Shown piece after piece: positions 9,526 to 21,007 of a stretch of 64,000 nucleotides of DNA. The translations under genes and the position numbers were made by a program. Every line of letters begins with the position of its first letter. Position 1 is the stretch's first letter. The notes under the pieces are model-generated. The model was not told the origin of the DNA. It searched no databases and worked only from the letters and a program-made list of their open reading frames with translations. The stretch covers positions 1 through 64,000 of the forward strand of contig NW_005178474.1 of NCBI RefSeq assembly GCF_000341285.1, written 5' to 3'. Source of the DNA: Galdieria sulphuraria (taxonomy: Eukaryota > Rhodophyta > Bangiophyceae > Galdieriales > Galdieriaceae).

Positions 9526-12035
9526 ATGAAAGAAACCACTGGCTCAACAATACCGGGCTCTCCTCCTCCTACAGTGGTATCGCGAGGCACATATCAACGA
9601 CGTCCTGCTAGTCCTGTCGATGGTGGTTCTTTGCGATATGAAAAGAGTACATTCCCTTCTTCTCAGGGAAAGGTTACCATAGGAAATTTCAAAAAGAGAC
9701 TAACAAGAAAAGTTACTGCGGCGCTATCAAGTGACTTGGAGTCTGCAGTGCTCAAAGCAACAAAGCCAAAATATTCTAGACCCAAAGAGAAGCATGTGCA
9801 GTGTAAGTTTCTTCAAGTGGTTCTTTTCAGTAAAGTAATTAGCTATAGTTCTTTTGCAAGCAACAAAGGGCTGTAGTTTTGACGATTATGAACAGCGTTC
9901 AGCAAGATTGACGAAAGTCTTGGAGCAAACTCGTTCAGGTAGTTCCAGGCCAGGGTTGAATAACCTCCTAACCGATGAGAAGTTTCCACAAAGAGAAAAA
10001 TCTCAAAGTAGTCTTTTTAACCTTGACGGTTTGCAAGATAGGCACACATCTCGAGAGAAGAATTCATTCATACGTACTTGTGATGTATTGAGAAAGTTGT
10101 GGAAAAAGATGCAGGCAGAAGACTGGAGAATCGCAACCAAAGCACTCGTTGTTTTACACCGTTTGATCAACGAGTCTTCTGAAGGAGATGCTCATGTGAT
10201 AAAGATGCAACTTTTACAAATGTCACGTTATGGAGTTGATAGTAGTTTGTTGTAAGTGGAAGCGCTTTTTTTTATCATGTAGTGAATCCTAAAGATATTT
10301 TTGATAGTCCAAAGAACACAAGTCAATATTCAAAAATAGTCGTTGATATCGGGAACCTAAATGCAACTTTTGAAGACCATTCTAGAAACCGACCTGAGGC
10401 TCCAGTATGTTCTGCTTTTTTAAAAAAATATGGTAGATACGTTTCGAGAAGACTAGAAGTAAGTCTCGAAAGTTTTTGTGGTTTTTCTTCCCATTTCTAT
10501 CTCTTGATCAGGTTTTTCAGTTCCTTTCATCTCAATCTACCATCTATTCCTTTAATGAATTGGGTATTCTTAAAGAAAATATGGGAGAAAATAGTCTTGG
10601 AGAGGAGACGTTGTGTATATTTCCTGTTTTGATCCAGTTAGTGAGAGAAGGGACTCTATGTAAAATTCCTGAGAGGTACGTACGTATGAGATCAACAGTG
10701 GTTCGTCGTCTCCTTATAAGCTTGTTATATAGTATTGATAAGGCAGTCGAAGTTGTCATTGCTCCTGCACTGGAGCAGATTGCCTCCGATGTTACATACT
10801 TGTATAACTTTTTGAACCGGATTCTGAAAGTGAGTATATTTTTTTTTCATTTTTTTTTGTTTTCATGATTTTGGACATTGTAGAAGCTATCAGTCGATCT
10901 CGTAAATAACAAGAACCTATCCAAGAGCTCACTGAAGATAGCATATGATGATTTTGTACGTCTAGAACCGGAGGTGAGACATTTTGTAAAGTATACCTGT
11001 AGCACTATTGAGGACTCTTGCCTCGATGTTCCAGCTGTGTTAGATACAAAAGGTATCACTCACTTTTCATCATTGTTTTGCCTGGAACCACCAATTTTCA
11101 TTGATTTTGACGCTCTCAATAAACAGTCATCGAAGTGGAATTTAGAAGAAGAAGAGCAGCAGAAAGCCAATGCTATGGAAGAGACCGTGTCAATAGGTCC
11201 ACAAGATAGTAATGACAAGGACAGCTCTCGAAGTGACATGGAACAGTCGAATAATAATAATAATAATAATAATAATGGTGAAGTAAACACATTGAAACAC
11301 AAAGTAGGAATGGTAACTGCATTTATTAGTCTTTGTATTTGTGACTAAGAGTTTGGTTTGTAGTATTCGGAGGTTTACAGTTCCTCTCGAGAACAACAAC
11401 TACTGCGCGCAGCTTTTATAGGTCTCAAGGAAGAAGTTTCTTGTCTAATTGAAGCCGGCGTGTCTACGAATGTTTGTGACGATGATATGCGAACGCCTTT
11501 ACACTTGGCAGCTGCCGTAGGACATGTAGATATAGTAAAATTGCTTCTTGATGCTGGAGCAGAAGTAAATGCAATGGATTGCCGTGGTAAGACTCCTTTG
11601 GCGGATGCCATTCGTGGTCGTCATCAGAAAGTTATTGAATGTTTGCAGTCTTATGGAGGCTCGACCTCATCTCCATCTTTTCGAAAGCAGCCCTCCATCC
11701 AACAGTATAAATCGATGTCTTCTCCACTTTTACCCGCATCCAAACTAGTAGGAGACGACTCACCACGAGTTAACAATGACAACCTCCAAATGAGAAGTCA
11801 GAACTTGGGAACTGTGGATATGCCTGAATCATCTGATTGGAACGAAAGTATAGAGAACAAAGAGTTGGATATAGCTATGAAGGAATTACAAATTGAATAT
11901 GAGCAACAAGTAGAGTCTTTAGAACTCGAGATGCGTAAAAGACGTTTAGAGTTGGATGAAGAATTTGCAAAAAAGAGAGCAGCTTTACTAACTAGACGCA
12001 AACAACGTTACCGACGAGCAAGCTTTGGGGTTTGA
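9526..12035 (+). CDS. ANTH-domain protein with ankyrin repeats and coiled coil
   Basis: Six exons: 9526-9802, 9861-10251, 10308-10458, 10512-10829, 10884-11312 and 11364-12035; introns of 51-58 bp, all in phase; about 745 aa. The N-terminus (about 60 aa) is Pro/Ser-rich. The ANTH/CALM-type domain covers roughly residues 60-400: DLESAVLKATK, RPKEKHV, then RTCDVLRKLWKKMQ, DWRIATKALVVLHRLI and later KKYGRYVSRRLE. ANTH domains bind phosphoinositides and recruit clathrin adaptors. A linker with nine Asn follows, then about three ankyrin repeats (TPLHLAAAVGHVDIVKLLLD is one), a Ser-rich linker and a basic coiled coil (residues about 685-740). AP180/CALM proteins normally end in disordered clathrin-binding motifs, not ankyrin repeats. 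A role in membrane trafficking is inference from the ANTH domain. The first and second splice junctions are the least certain. Confidence 0.82.
11250..11276 (+). repeat. (AAT)9 triplet repeat encoding nine Asn
   Basis: Nine perfect AAT units inside exon 5 of the ANTH-ankyrin gene, in frame, coding nine consecutive Asn in the linker between the ANTH and ankyrin parts. Length variation here would keep the frame. This is a simple coding microsatellite. Confidence 0.95.
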
Positions 12036-12320
12036 CTGTTGTGATGCAATTAGAACAGTAAAGCCCTCCTTTATGGGAAATGTAATGTAAACATATACAT
12101 ATTGAGTTCGTACGTGAATTATGATCAGGTTGCACTTTTTTGGACCAAAGTTTTTTGGTGATGACTTGATCAGAGTTTGTGTGTTCTGTCTGAAAATGAA
12201 AAGACAAGTCAAATTCATTGTTCTACTTTCTAAATTCAAACTTGGTAGTTGTTATAGTAGACAACTTGAATTAGTTCATAACATTCTTTTATCATGATGT
12301 CATTTTGATATTAGCTCAAT

Positions 12321-14093
12321 ATGAGAAATTGTCTTATCAAGAATGCAATTTGTCTATTCGTCGAGCTTCTTTTGAGAAGACACAGCAATTTTGGTTGGAA
12401 TGAAATCGACGAGAATGCACTGCTTGTCTGCATATTGAAAGTCATATTAGGAGCATTGTCATACATGAAAAGTGTCTGCTCACGACCACGTTGTACTTGT
12501 TGTGGTACTAGTGAGACTCCTCTGTGGCGTTCTGGTCCTCAAGGTGCAAAGAGTTTATGCAACGCTTGCGGCGTTCGCTTTAAAAAGGGAAAGCTTCGAT
12601 ACAATCCCGAGTCCAACTGCTTTATTTTGCTTGATCAAAGTGTTGAAGAAGCTTGGAAAAGTTCTTTTTCTCCTTGTATTTCTGATTCATGTTGTTCCGC
12701 TTTTCCTAAAATAGAAGACAATAGGAAGAGTGAGTCACACAGTAACTTGAAAAAGTCTGCAGAAGTAAACTCTATTCGTAAAAGAAACAAGTCGTTGAAA
12801 TTGGACAGGTCGTTGCAGAGGACCAAATCTTGTCATCAACTGGAAACCAACTATGCTCAACAGAATCCTGTAGTCGACAGTGCATCCCAAAAGGTGGACA
12901 AATGTTACTTTTCTGAAAAAGTCTACGAATGCATAGAAGCTAACGGAAGGGTTGGAATGACATCAACAAATTTAAAAGAGGAGCCTAGTGAATTGGAGCC
13001 CGATAATACACATATAGAAAGGTCTAATATGATATATTTATCAAAGGAAAAGGCCTTTTCAGCTCCTTCTAGTCCTGTATCAAACTTTCATTTATCCTCA
13101 TTTGGAAGAGTCAAAATGAATGATTCGCAAAGGACTAATGAACGATGTATTTCCATTATGAGTCCAAAGCCGAGAAGTTTTGGTGGCAGTGTTTCTCCTT
13201 CCGTGTTTCAATATGTGAAGCTGTTAGATTGTCTTACCTTGGGTACACAGAGCAGAAAAAGATCTCTAGAGAATTATGAGACTCCTTCTATTTTCGACCG
13301 TTGCATATCTTATTCCGCTCCATTTGTTTCTCCAAAGAGTCCAGGCACACCCGAAACTTGTGTTCGAGAATTGGATGCATTGAACATTCGATATGATTCA
13401 AAAAGCGATGAGTCTTTAGAATTAAGCGTGCATGAAGATCCGTTGATAGACAAAGAGACCAAAGAACAAAACTATAGTGAAGAAGATTTCATTGCAGAGT
13501 TGAATGCCGCCATTTTGAAGTGTAATGGAATGTATCATACTGACTTGGAAGTTTGCAACAGTTTGGAACAAAATAATTATGTTCATGAGAGAACTTTTCC
13601 TTCTCATGTTGAACTCGAGCGAAAGATGCAAAATGATTTCCATAAGGCTCATTTAGATCTCAACCAAGACTCTTGTATTGAGTTTCTAAATCAACTGCAT
13701 AACAATGCTGACTATAGATTGAACTTGCAAGAATTATATTCTTGGATGAAACGAGAATTTTCTTCCATTGAACAACCACAAGGCTTATTTTCAATATATT
13801 GTCAGAATGCAATAAGAGATAGTTTCAATAACGAATCGCATGTTTCATACAAACCTTATTTGGATACCTGTACGAAACTTATTGAAAGGGAAAAAGGAAG
13901 CATCTTCGGATTCAGTGACATTTCGACAACAGAAATTTTAATAAGAGATATTGGCCTATTACAAGAATCATCTTTCATGTCGGAAAGCAACAAATTGAAT
14001 GTGGCCATCAAGTCCTCTCGTGCGGACGAAAACGCAAAGACCAATAATTCAAATAACAAAATTGTGAAATCTGTGAAACCAACTCCTGCTTAG
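12321..14093 (+). CDS. GATA-type zinc finger transcription factor
   Basis: Single open frame of 590 codons. A GATA zinc finger is visible at about residues 53-90: [17 protein letters not shown] then [17 protein letters not shown]. The spacing is C-X2-C-X18-C-X2-C, the 18-residue loop typical of plant and some fungal GATA factors. These bind WGATAR sites through the finger and the basic tail just after it. The remaining 500 residues are Ser/Asn/Glu-rich, largely disordered, with several 'SPxS/SPKSPG' sites, suggesting phosphorylation; no second domain is recognised. The start is uncertain: the ATG at 12321 adds 48 residues before the ATG at 12465, which begins [13 protein letters not shown] directly at the finger. 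The upstream part has no family signature. Confidence 0.88.
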   Translation: MRNCLIKNAICLFVELLLRRHSNFGWNEIDENALLVCILKVILGALSYMKSVCSRPRCTCCGTSETPLWRSGPQGAKSLCNACGVRFKKGKLRYNPESNCFILLDQSVEEAWKSSFSPCISDSCCSAFPKIEDNRKSESHSNLKKSAEVNSIRKRNKSLKLDRSLQRTKSCHQLETNYAQQNPVVDSASQKVDKCYFSEKVYECIEANGRVGMTSTNLKEEPSELEPDNTHIERSNMIYLSKEKAFSAPSSPVSNFHLSSFGRVKMNDSQRTNERCISIMSPKPRSFGGSVSPSVFQYVKLLDCLTLGTQSRKRSLENYETPSIFDRCISYSAPFVSPKSPGTPETCVRELDALNIRYDSKSDESLELSVHEDPLIDKETKEQNYSEEDFIAELNAAILKCNGMYHTDLEVCNSLEQNNYVHERTFPSHVELERKMQNDFHKAHLDLNQDSCIEFLNQLHNNADYRLNLQELYSWMKREFSSIEQPQGLFSIYCQNAIRDSFNNESHVSYKPYLDTCTKLIEREKGSIFGFSDISTTEILIRDIGLLQESSFMSESNKLNVAIKSSRADENAKTNNSNNKIVKSVKPTPA

Positions 14094-14396
14094 TATTCTG
14101 ATATATAGAGAAGAAGAAGACGAAAAATCTATTTTGTGTTTCTACGAATGAAATACTCGTCAGATTGTACTCTAGTCATCGTTTATTTCGTATGCCAATT
14201 GTAGAGAACGAGAGTCTCGTTGAAAACAGATTGTACAAAATGTCTCGCGAAGTCTGAGATGAGAGACTGTTTCTCGAAGCACTCCCCCGTATCGTCAAGC
14301 GCGACATTTATCTTGGTCTTTATTCGCAGCTTGATAACGTATGTTTTCTTCTTATCAAACCTTCACGTAAAGACCACAAAAATCAAACAACAAATT
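14094..14396. other. 303-bp gap between converging 3' ends
   Basis: Lies between the stop of the GATA gene (plus) and the stop of CTP synthase (minus). It is long for a convergent gap here (others are 32-120 bp) and includes a slightly GC-richer patch around 14238-14325. No tRNA or snRNA consensus was recognised in it. A small non-coding RNA cannot be excluded. Confidence 0.35.
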
Positions 14397-16750
<2,354 letters not shown>

Positions 16751-16857
16751 TCAAACTCAATCCCTTCCAAAGACAATATTTCATAAGAATCCAGACAACA
16801 GAATCCCATTTCAAACTTTGCAATGATTTTATCAAAATAACTTTTCTATAATGAATG

Positions 16858-16880
16858 TATATATATATATATATATATAT
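16858..16880. repeat. (TA)n microsatellite between genes
   Basis: A 23-nt TA dinucleotide run in the 140-bp gap upstream of CTP synthase and just past the stop codon (16891) of the RING gene on the minus strand. It lies in the likely 3' UTR of the RING gene and the 5' region of CTP synthase. Confidence 0.9.
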
Positions 16881-16890
16881 CTAATGAATA

Positions 16891-18192
16891 TTATAAACAT
16901 AGACAATCCATACATGATACATCCTGTTGTTCTTCCGAGTTGGTCTCCTGAAGTTCGGTACTAGTCTTCATTTGTCTTCCAGTTTGAGCAAATGTTACTA
17001 TCTCTTGTCCAATCTTTTCATACCAGGTTTGAAATGCTGCACGACTCGGAATATACCAAAAGTCATTGGGTCTCTTATTGGATGGAATAGCAAGATAAGC
17101 TTGTTGAACATCTTCCAGAGTAAAAGCATCAACTTCGTCTATTGCATCTTCTCCCCCTAAAATAACCCAAAACCGAGGAACTTTACAATGTAAACGATCA
17201 CGTAAAACTTCATCTAATGCAAGCATTTCCCTTAGAGAGCGCAAAGACTTTGTATAGCAAGCTACTAAAACTACATCAGGATAGCGCAAATCATCCTTTC
17301 CTGAACGAACAATTCTAAGCAATTCCCACAAATTTACGGAAAGTAAGTGAACTGGAATGTTTTGAATTTCCATATTGGGAAAGAATTGTCTTGCTGGAAC
17401 AGATATATCCACTCCATTGCCATATTCTTCTTTGATCATATCCTGTCGTTGTCTTTCAGGCCAAGGATCCCACTTTTCTCTCAAAGGAAATAAATCTTGA
17501 AGAGAATGAACAATACTATTCTTATCAACATAATCGGAACCGGTGAGTAATACCTGGAAAATGCGGTCGATGACTTCTTTCTCCAAGGTCTTGCACTCTT
17601 CTAGAATATTACTCAAAGAAACAACTACTTTTGGAGGTTTAGGAGCTAATTCTCGTTGTCTTTTCTTTCTAGAATGAGGTTGTTTCCTTCTCAAGGAAAC
17701 ATCTCGAAAACTTAAAGACCTCGAAGTCTCACCATTTGAAGGTGACAAGGAGTAGTTTTGTGAAAGTAAAAGACCAGAAAAGGATTCTTCTCTGAGGGAA
17801 ATTTCTTGCTTTGAAAGTGTCCTTTCCTCTTCTCCTGAACTCAACTCTCTCTCTCTTTCTCTCTTCTCCAAATCTGAAGTAAAGTCTTGATGAAACTGAG
17901 TAAATATTTCAACAGACTCTACTTTTTCCCTACAGATTGGACACCTTTCATCTGACAAATAAGTTAGGCACACACCACATAATATTTGATGACCACAAGG
18001 TAATAAACGAATGTTCGCCTCGTGTTCAAAACAAGTCAAACACTGGCCGTTGACACTTTCTTCGGGAATAGTAGTAGAAAAGTTCATAGAGTCTGCAGGA
18101 AAGCCTTTATTATGTTCTCCTTTTTCCGAGTTATCATTATTATTCCTAGACGATAATACATCAGAGCTTTCAGAAAGGTCAATAAGAGACAT
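16891..18192 (-). CDS. RING finger protein with degenerate Rho-like GTPase domain and CaaX end
   Basis: Single exon, 433 aa from the ATG at 18192. Residues about 51-91 form a C3HC4 RING finger (CLTCFEHEANIRLLPCGHQI, then LCGVC and CPIC), the signature of RING E3 ubiquitin ligases. After a charged, Ser-rich linker, residues about 210-405 follow the order of a Ras/Rho GTPase: FQVLLTGSDYVDKNS at the P-loop position (Lys kept, Gly and Ser/Thr changed), IPVHLLSVNLWELL where Rho has the switch II region, PDVVLVACYTKSLRSL like the 'DVFLICFSLVSPASF' strand, FWVILGGEDAID at the NKxD strand, and WYIPSRAAFQTWYEKIGQEI at the last strand and helix. The C-terminus is CLCL, a CaaX box with X=Leu (geranylgeranylation type), with another Cys three residues before. 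RING is certain; the pseudo-GTPase reading is inference from motif order. It shares an 80-bp divergent promoter region with UBA2. Confidence 0.8.
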   Translation of the reverse strand: MSLIDLSESSDVLSSRNNNDNSEKGEHNKGFPADSMNFSTTIPEESVNGQCLTCFEHEANIRLLPCGHQILCGVCLTYLSDERCPICREKVESVEIFTQFHQDFTSDLEKRERERELSSGEEERTLSKQEISLREESFSGLLLSQNYSLSPSNGETSRSLSFRDVSLRRKQPHSRKKRQRELAPKPPKVVVSLSNILEECKTLEKEVIDRIFQVLLTGSDYVDKNSIVHSLQDLFPLREKWDPWPERQRQDMIKEEYGNGVDISVPARQFFPNMEIQNIPVHLLSVNLWELLRIVRSGKDDLRYPDVVLVACYTKSLRSLREMLALDEVLRDRLHCKVPRFWVILGGEDAIDEVDAFTLEDVQQAYLAIPSNKRPNDFWYIPSRAAFQTWYEKIGQEIVTFAQTGRQMKTSTELQETNSEEQQDVSCMDCLCL

Positions 18193-18272
18193 TTCTTCTT
18201 CCACGACAATCGAAATGCTCTGGAAATGGGAAAAACCCTCCTAATTCTATATATGTCATTGTTTGATATTTT
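18193..18272. promoter_or_regulatory. 80-bp divergent promoter region
   Basis: Only 80 bp separate the ATG of the RING protein (minus) from the ATG of UBA2 (plus), so both promoters and both 5' UTRs must lie here or inside the neighbouring coding sequence. The stretch contains AT-rich blocks (atatatg near 18250) but no element I can name. Shared regulation of a ubiquitin-type E3 and the SUMO E1 is possible but not shown. Confidence 0.5.
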
Positions 18273-20027
18273 ATGGATGATGAGTGCCACAGTCATGCAG
18301 ACCCTAGTAATATTTACAAGGGAGCGGAACACTGTTTTTCAAGTTGTCAAATTGTTGAAAAGATCCGTCACTCAAAGATACTATTGATTGGAGTTGGAGG
18401 TGTTGGCTGTGAAGTTTTGAAAAATTTAGTTTTTTCAGGCTTTGTAAACATCCACTTGGTAGATTTGGACACTATTTCAGTTTCCAACCTGAATAGACAA
18501 TTTTTATTTCGTTCGGAAGATGTCGGCAAATGGAAGGCTGTGGTTGCAAAAGATAGAATAACAAAACTTTGTCCTTGGTCTCAAATCACAGTCTCCGTTG
18601 AAAATATTCGTTCTAAAGAGTTTCCGTTGGAGTTTTTTAAACAGTTTGCTGCAGTTATTTGTGCCCTTGATAATCATAAAGCAAGATTGTACGTGAATGA
18701 AGTGTGTGCATTTGCCCAAGTTCCCTTGTTTGAAACAGGAAGTACGGGCTATCAAGGTCAAGTCACACCCATCTTGGCAGGATCGACAGAATGCTACAAC
18801 TGTGAGCCAAAGCCACAACAAACTGAACACATTGCTGTTTGTACTATTAGGCATAGACCAGAGTCAGTGGAACACTGCATAGTTTGGGCTATGTACTTGT
18901 TCGATGTTTTGTTTGGTAACTTAGAAGACTCCAATCCTCTGTCTGATGAGAAGGAGTACAAAGTCAGTCATTTGGCTCGAGAATGGACTTTTGAAGATGG
19001 AGCAAGGAAGACCTCAACGGAGCAAGAGTGGGAAAATATGACGTGTGAAAGAGTCGTGAACAAGTTTTTTATAGAAGATTTGCAGTTCGTTGAATCCTTG
19101 AAGAAGGACACACTTTCCTCTTTATCTATACTGAACATTCCCACTCAAGAACAGTTACGTCGATATTTATTGAATGTTGACACAAAATATTCCGTGGAAG
19201 ACTTGAAATTGGAGGAACAGAATCCACATCAGTTGGTTTGGACTTGTGATAAGGCATACGAAGTGTTGATATTTTGTTTGAAACAATTATTGCGCAGATG
19301 GAAGGAATCCAAAAGTGCTCTCACCTTTGACGAAAATGATACTATTTCCTTGGCATTTGTTACGGCAGCATCAACTGTACGGGCAAGTGCCTTTGATATT
19401 GTGGCTAAGAATAGTTTTGATGTGAGAGGAATTGCTGGTCGCATCATTCCTGCTCTTTCCATCACAAATGCGGTAATAGGAGACATTGTGGTCTTTCAAC
19501 TTTTAAGGTTTCTTTCGGGTACTTGTATGAAGGATTTGTGCAATGCGAGACTTTCTCAAGTATCGCGTCCACGTCCTCGATATTTGGATGAGGTCATTAT
19601 TACTCCCGAATTTATTCGACCTCCTGTTGCAGAGTACGTATGTCGTTTATCATTAGTTTGTTTATCTGAAAGATTGTTTGGGAAAATACTTAGGTGTATT
19701 ATATGTCATCAGTTATTGTTAGTTACATGTGACGCAAGAAACGTTACAGTGAGACAGTTTATTGAAGATGGCTTGAAGAAACAAATGAATATGGAGCCTT
19801 TTTCTGTTGCTACAGATGTAGGATATATCATATACGATTCAGAACAAGATTGTGAAGTGCCTGTTGAAGCACAAAGGATTGATAAGTCTACAATTGCTCA
19901 ATTACAAGTAGAGGAACAGCCATTATCTATATTGGATGAAAGTGGTGTATATTACAGAGGCTGGATTAGACACCAATGTGATGTTTCATTGTCAATAGAG
20001 CGCATCTTTTCTTTTGGAGATGATTGA
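18273..20027 (+). CDS. UBA2: SUMO-activating enzyme subunit 2 (UBA2/SAE2)
   Basis: Single exon, 584 aa. The adenylation domain begins with KILLIGVGGVGCEVLKNL (ATP-binding Gly-rich loop) and has LVDLDTISVSNLNRQFLFR, the E1 signature. Cys174 and Cys177 (ECYNC) are the first zinc pair; the catalytic Cys is Cys190 in HIAVCTIRHRPE, matching UBA2 'PVCTIR'. HCIVWAMYLFDVLFG follows as in SAE2. A second CxxC (RCIICHQ) precedes the ubiquitin-fold region. Together with AOS1/SAE1 it activates SUMO and passes it to UBC9, in the nucleus. It is about 55 residues shorter than human UBA2, mainly lacking the long C-terminal nuclear-localisation tail. No intron is needed. Confidence 0.93.
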   Translation: MDDECHSHADPSNIYKGAEHCFSSCQIVEKIRHSKILLIGVGGVGCEVLKNLVFSGFVNIHLVDLDTISVSNLNRQFLFRSEDVGKWKAVVAKDRITKLCPWSQITVSVENIRSKEFPLEFFKQFAAVICALDNHKARLYVNEVCAFAQVPLFETGSTGYQGQVTPILAGSTECYNCEPKPQQTEHIAVCTIRHRPESVEHCIVWAMYLFDVLFGNLEDSNPLSDEKEYKVSHLAREWTFEDGARKTSTEQEWENMTCERVVNKFFIEDLQFVESLKKDTLSSLSILNIPTQEQLRRYLLNVDTKYSVEDLKLEEQNPHQLVWTCDKAYEVLIFCLKQLLRRWKESKSALTFDENDTISLAFVTAASTVRASAFDIVAKNSFDVRGIAGRIIPALSITNAVIGDIVVFQLLRFLSGTCMKDLCNARLSQVSRPRPRYLDEVIITPEFIRPPVAEYVCRLSLVCLSERLFGKILRCIICHQLLLVTCDARNVTVRQFIEDGLKKQMNMEPFSVATDVGYIIYDSEQDCEVPVEAQRIDKSTIAQLQVEEQPLSILDESGVYYRGWIRHQCDVSLSIERIFSFGDD

Positions 20028-20191
20028 TGTGTTTGTCTATAAACTGAAACTTTTCTGGTTATCGTTTCAAAGAATAGTTGGAGAATCAAACTGTTTTCAC
20101 ATTGTTTGAAAATGAAACTTTGAATATCGTCAGATTCGAGAATGAACCATCCCAATTGTATATTGTTCTTTCTTTGGACATAAAGGGAAAT

Positions 20192-20569
20192 ATGCAAGGC
20201 TTACGTTCTTATCGATTGTCTCTTGTGAGCCGTCGACTTTTTCACTCTTCAACACCTTCACACTTCTTCAACTATTTGAGAGATGGTGTCCAAAAGGCAA
20301 GACAACAAGAAGTTGATCGAAAACAGTTTGAGCTTTTAAAAATACAGGTAGCGACACTTTTCATCAAAGAGAAAACATACTCAAAGTTGAATCAGTGCAG
20401 ATATATTTTACAGGACCCACCTCTCAATCCAAACAACTATTTGGAACTACTAAAGGAAGCTCGACAACTGTTGAAATTCAAAGGATTGCGTGAGAAGTTT
20501 GATGTCGTCAAACAGGACCCTTTTTATAAAGAAATTGCTCAGGATGAGAAGATAATTGGAGGTTTGTAA
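20192..20569 (+). CDS. Small protein with probable mitochondrial presequence
   Basis: The start is taken at the first in-frame ATG (20192). The N-terminus MQGLRSYRLSLVSRRLFHSS is Arg/Ser/Leu-rich without acidic residues, like a mitochondrial targeting peptide. The rest is helical and highly charged (VQKARQQEVDRKQFELLK, YLELLKEARQLLKFKGLREK). A 66-bp segment at 20348-20413 begins GTAGCG and ends TTTTACAG and is very probably an intron; it is a multiple of three with no stop, so retention would only insert 22 residues. Spliced length is 103 aa, unspliced 125. I do not recognise the family; a mitochondrial complex subunit or assembly factor is a guess from size and targeting. Confidence 0.6.
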   Translation: MQGLRSYRLSLVSRRLFHSSTPSHFFNYLRDGVQKARQQEVDRKQFELLKIQVATLFIKEKTYSKLNQCRYILQDPPLNPNNYLELLKEARQLLKFKGLREKFDVVKQDPFYKEIAQDEKIIGGL

Positions 20570-20620
20570 TTATTTCGTTCTTATGAGTTTTGTGACAAAC
20601 TCTGATTGGAAACATAAGCT

Positions 20621-20974
20621 ATGACTGCAGAAGAAAGATTAGATCTGTTTCGGGTACAGAGATTGCAAATGAGAAGAATAGCAGAAACTGCAAAAGTGAA
20701 TGATGAGGTGAGAAAGCAAATAACTTAGTATTTATGAACCTTATATATTTCTATGGAGGTGGTTGCTGCTTTCAAAGAAAGAATTATTGGTCTTCAGAAA
20801 CTTCAAAGAAGACTACGCAGACGTCGGATGAAAGGGTTACCGTGTCCTAAGACTCCGGAAGAGTTGTTTCGGGCAGTTCAAGACGGTGATACAGAAATAC
20901 TTGGAGAAAGAATTGGTGAAAGAGCACCTCCAAGAATGTATTATAGAGAAGCCGGTGCATTTGTAACAAAATAA
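20621..20974 (+). CDS. Small basic protein, family unknown
   Basis: Two exons, 20621-20707 and 20759-20974, with a 51-bp GTGAGA...GGAG intron in phase; 100 aa. The sequence begins MTAEERLDLFRVQRLQMRR and contains a strongly basic helix (LQKLQRRLRRRRMKGLPCP), then KTPEELFRAVQDGDTEILG and a C-terminus PPRMYYREAGAFVTK. The small size, basic helix and conserved-looking tail suggest a subunit of an RNA-protein or organellar complex, but I cannot name it. It lies 51 bp after the preceding small gene and 33 bp before the CABIN1-like gene, all on the plus strand, so both its boundaries are tightly constrained. Confidence 0.6.
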
Positions 20975-21007
20975 AAAACCCGCTCATTGAAGAAAATTGT
21001 TTAAAAA

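Noticed and set aside
10241-10282. Alternative acceptor at 10282 in the ANTH gene
   Set aside because: With the consensus donor at 10252 it gives an immediate stop; the acceptor at 10307 keeps the frame and a 56-bp intron.
14238-14325. Possible small RNA in the GATA/CTP synthase gap
   Set aside because: Slightly GC-richer but no tRNA, snRNA or clear C/D-box arrangement could be seen.
19635-19692. Possible intron inside UBA2 (GTATGT...CTTAG)
   Set aside because: Removing it breaks the reading frame, and the unspliced frame keeps the second CxxC and the ubiquitin-fold region.
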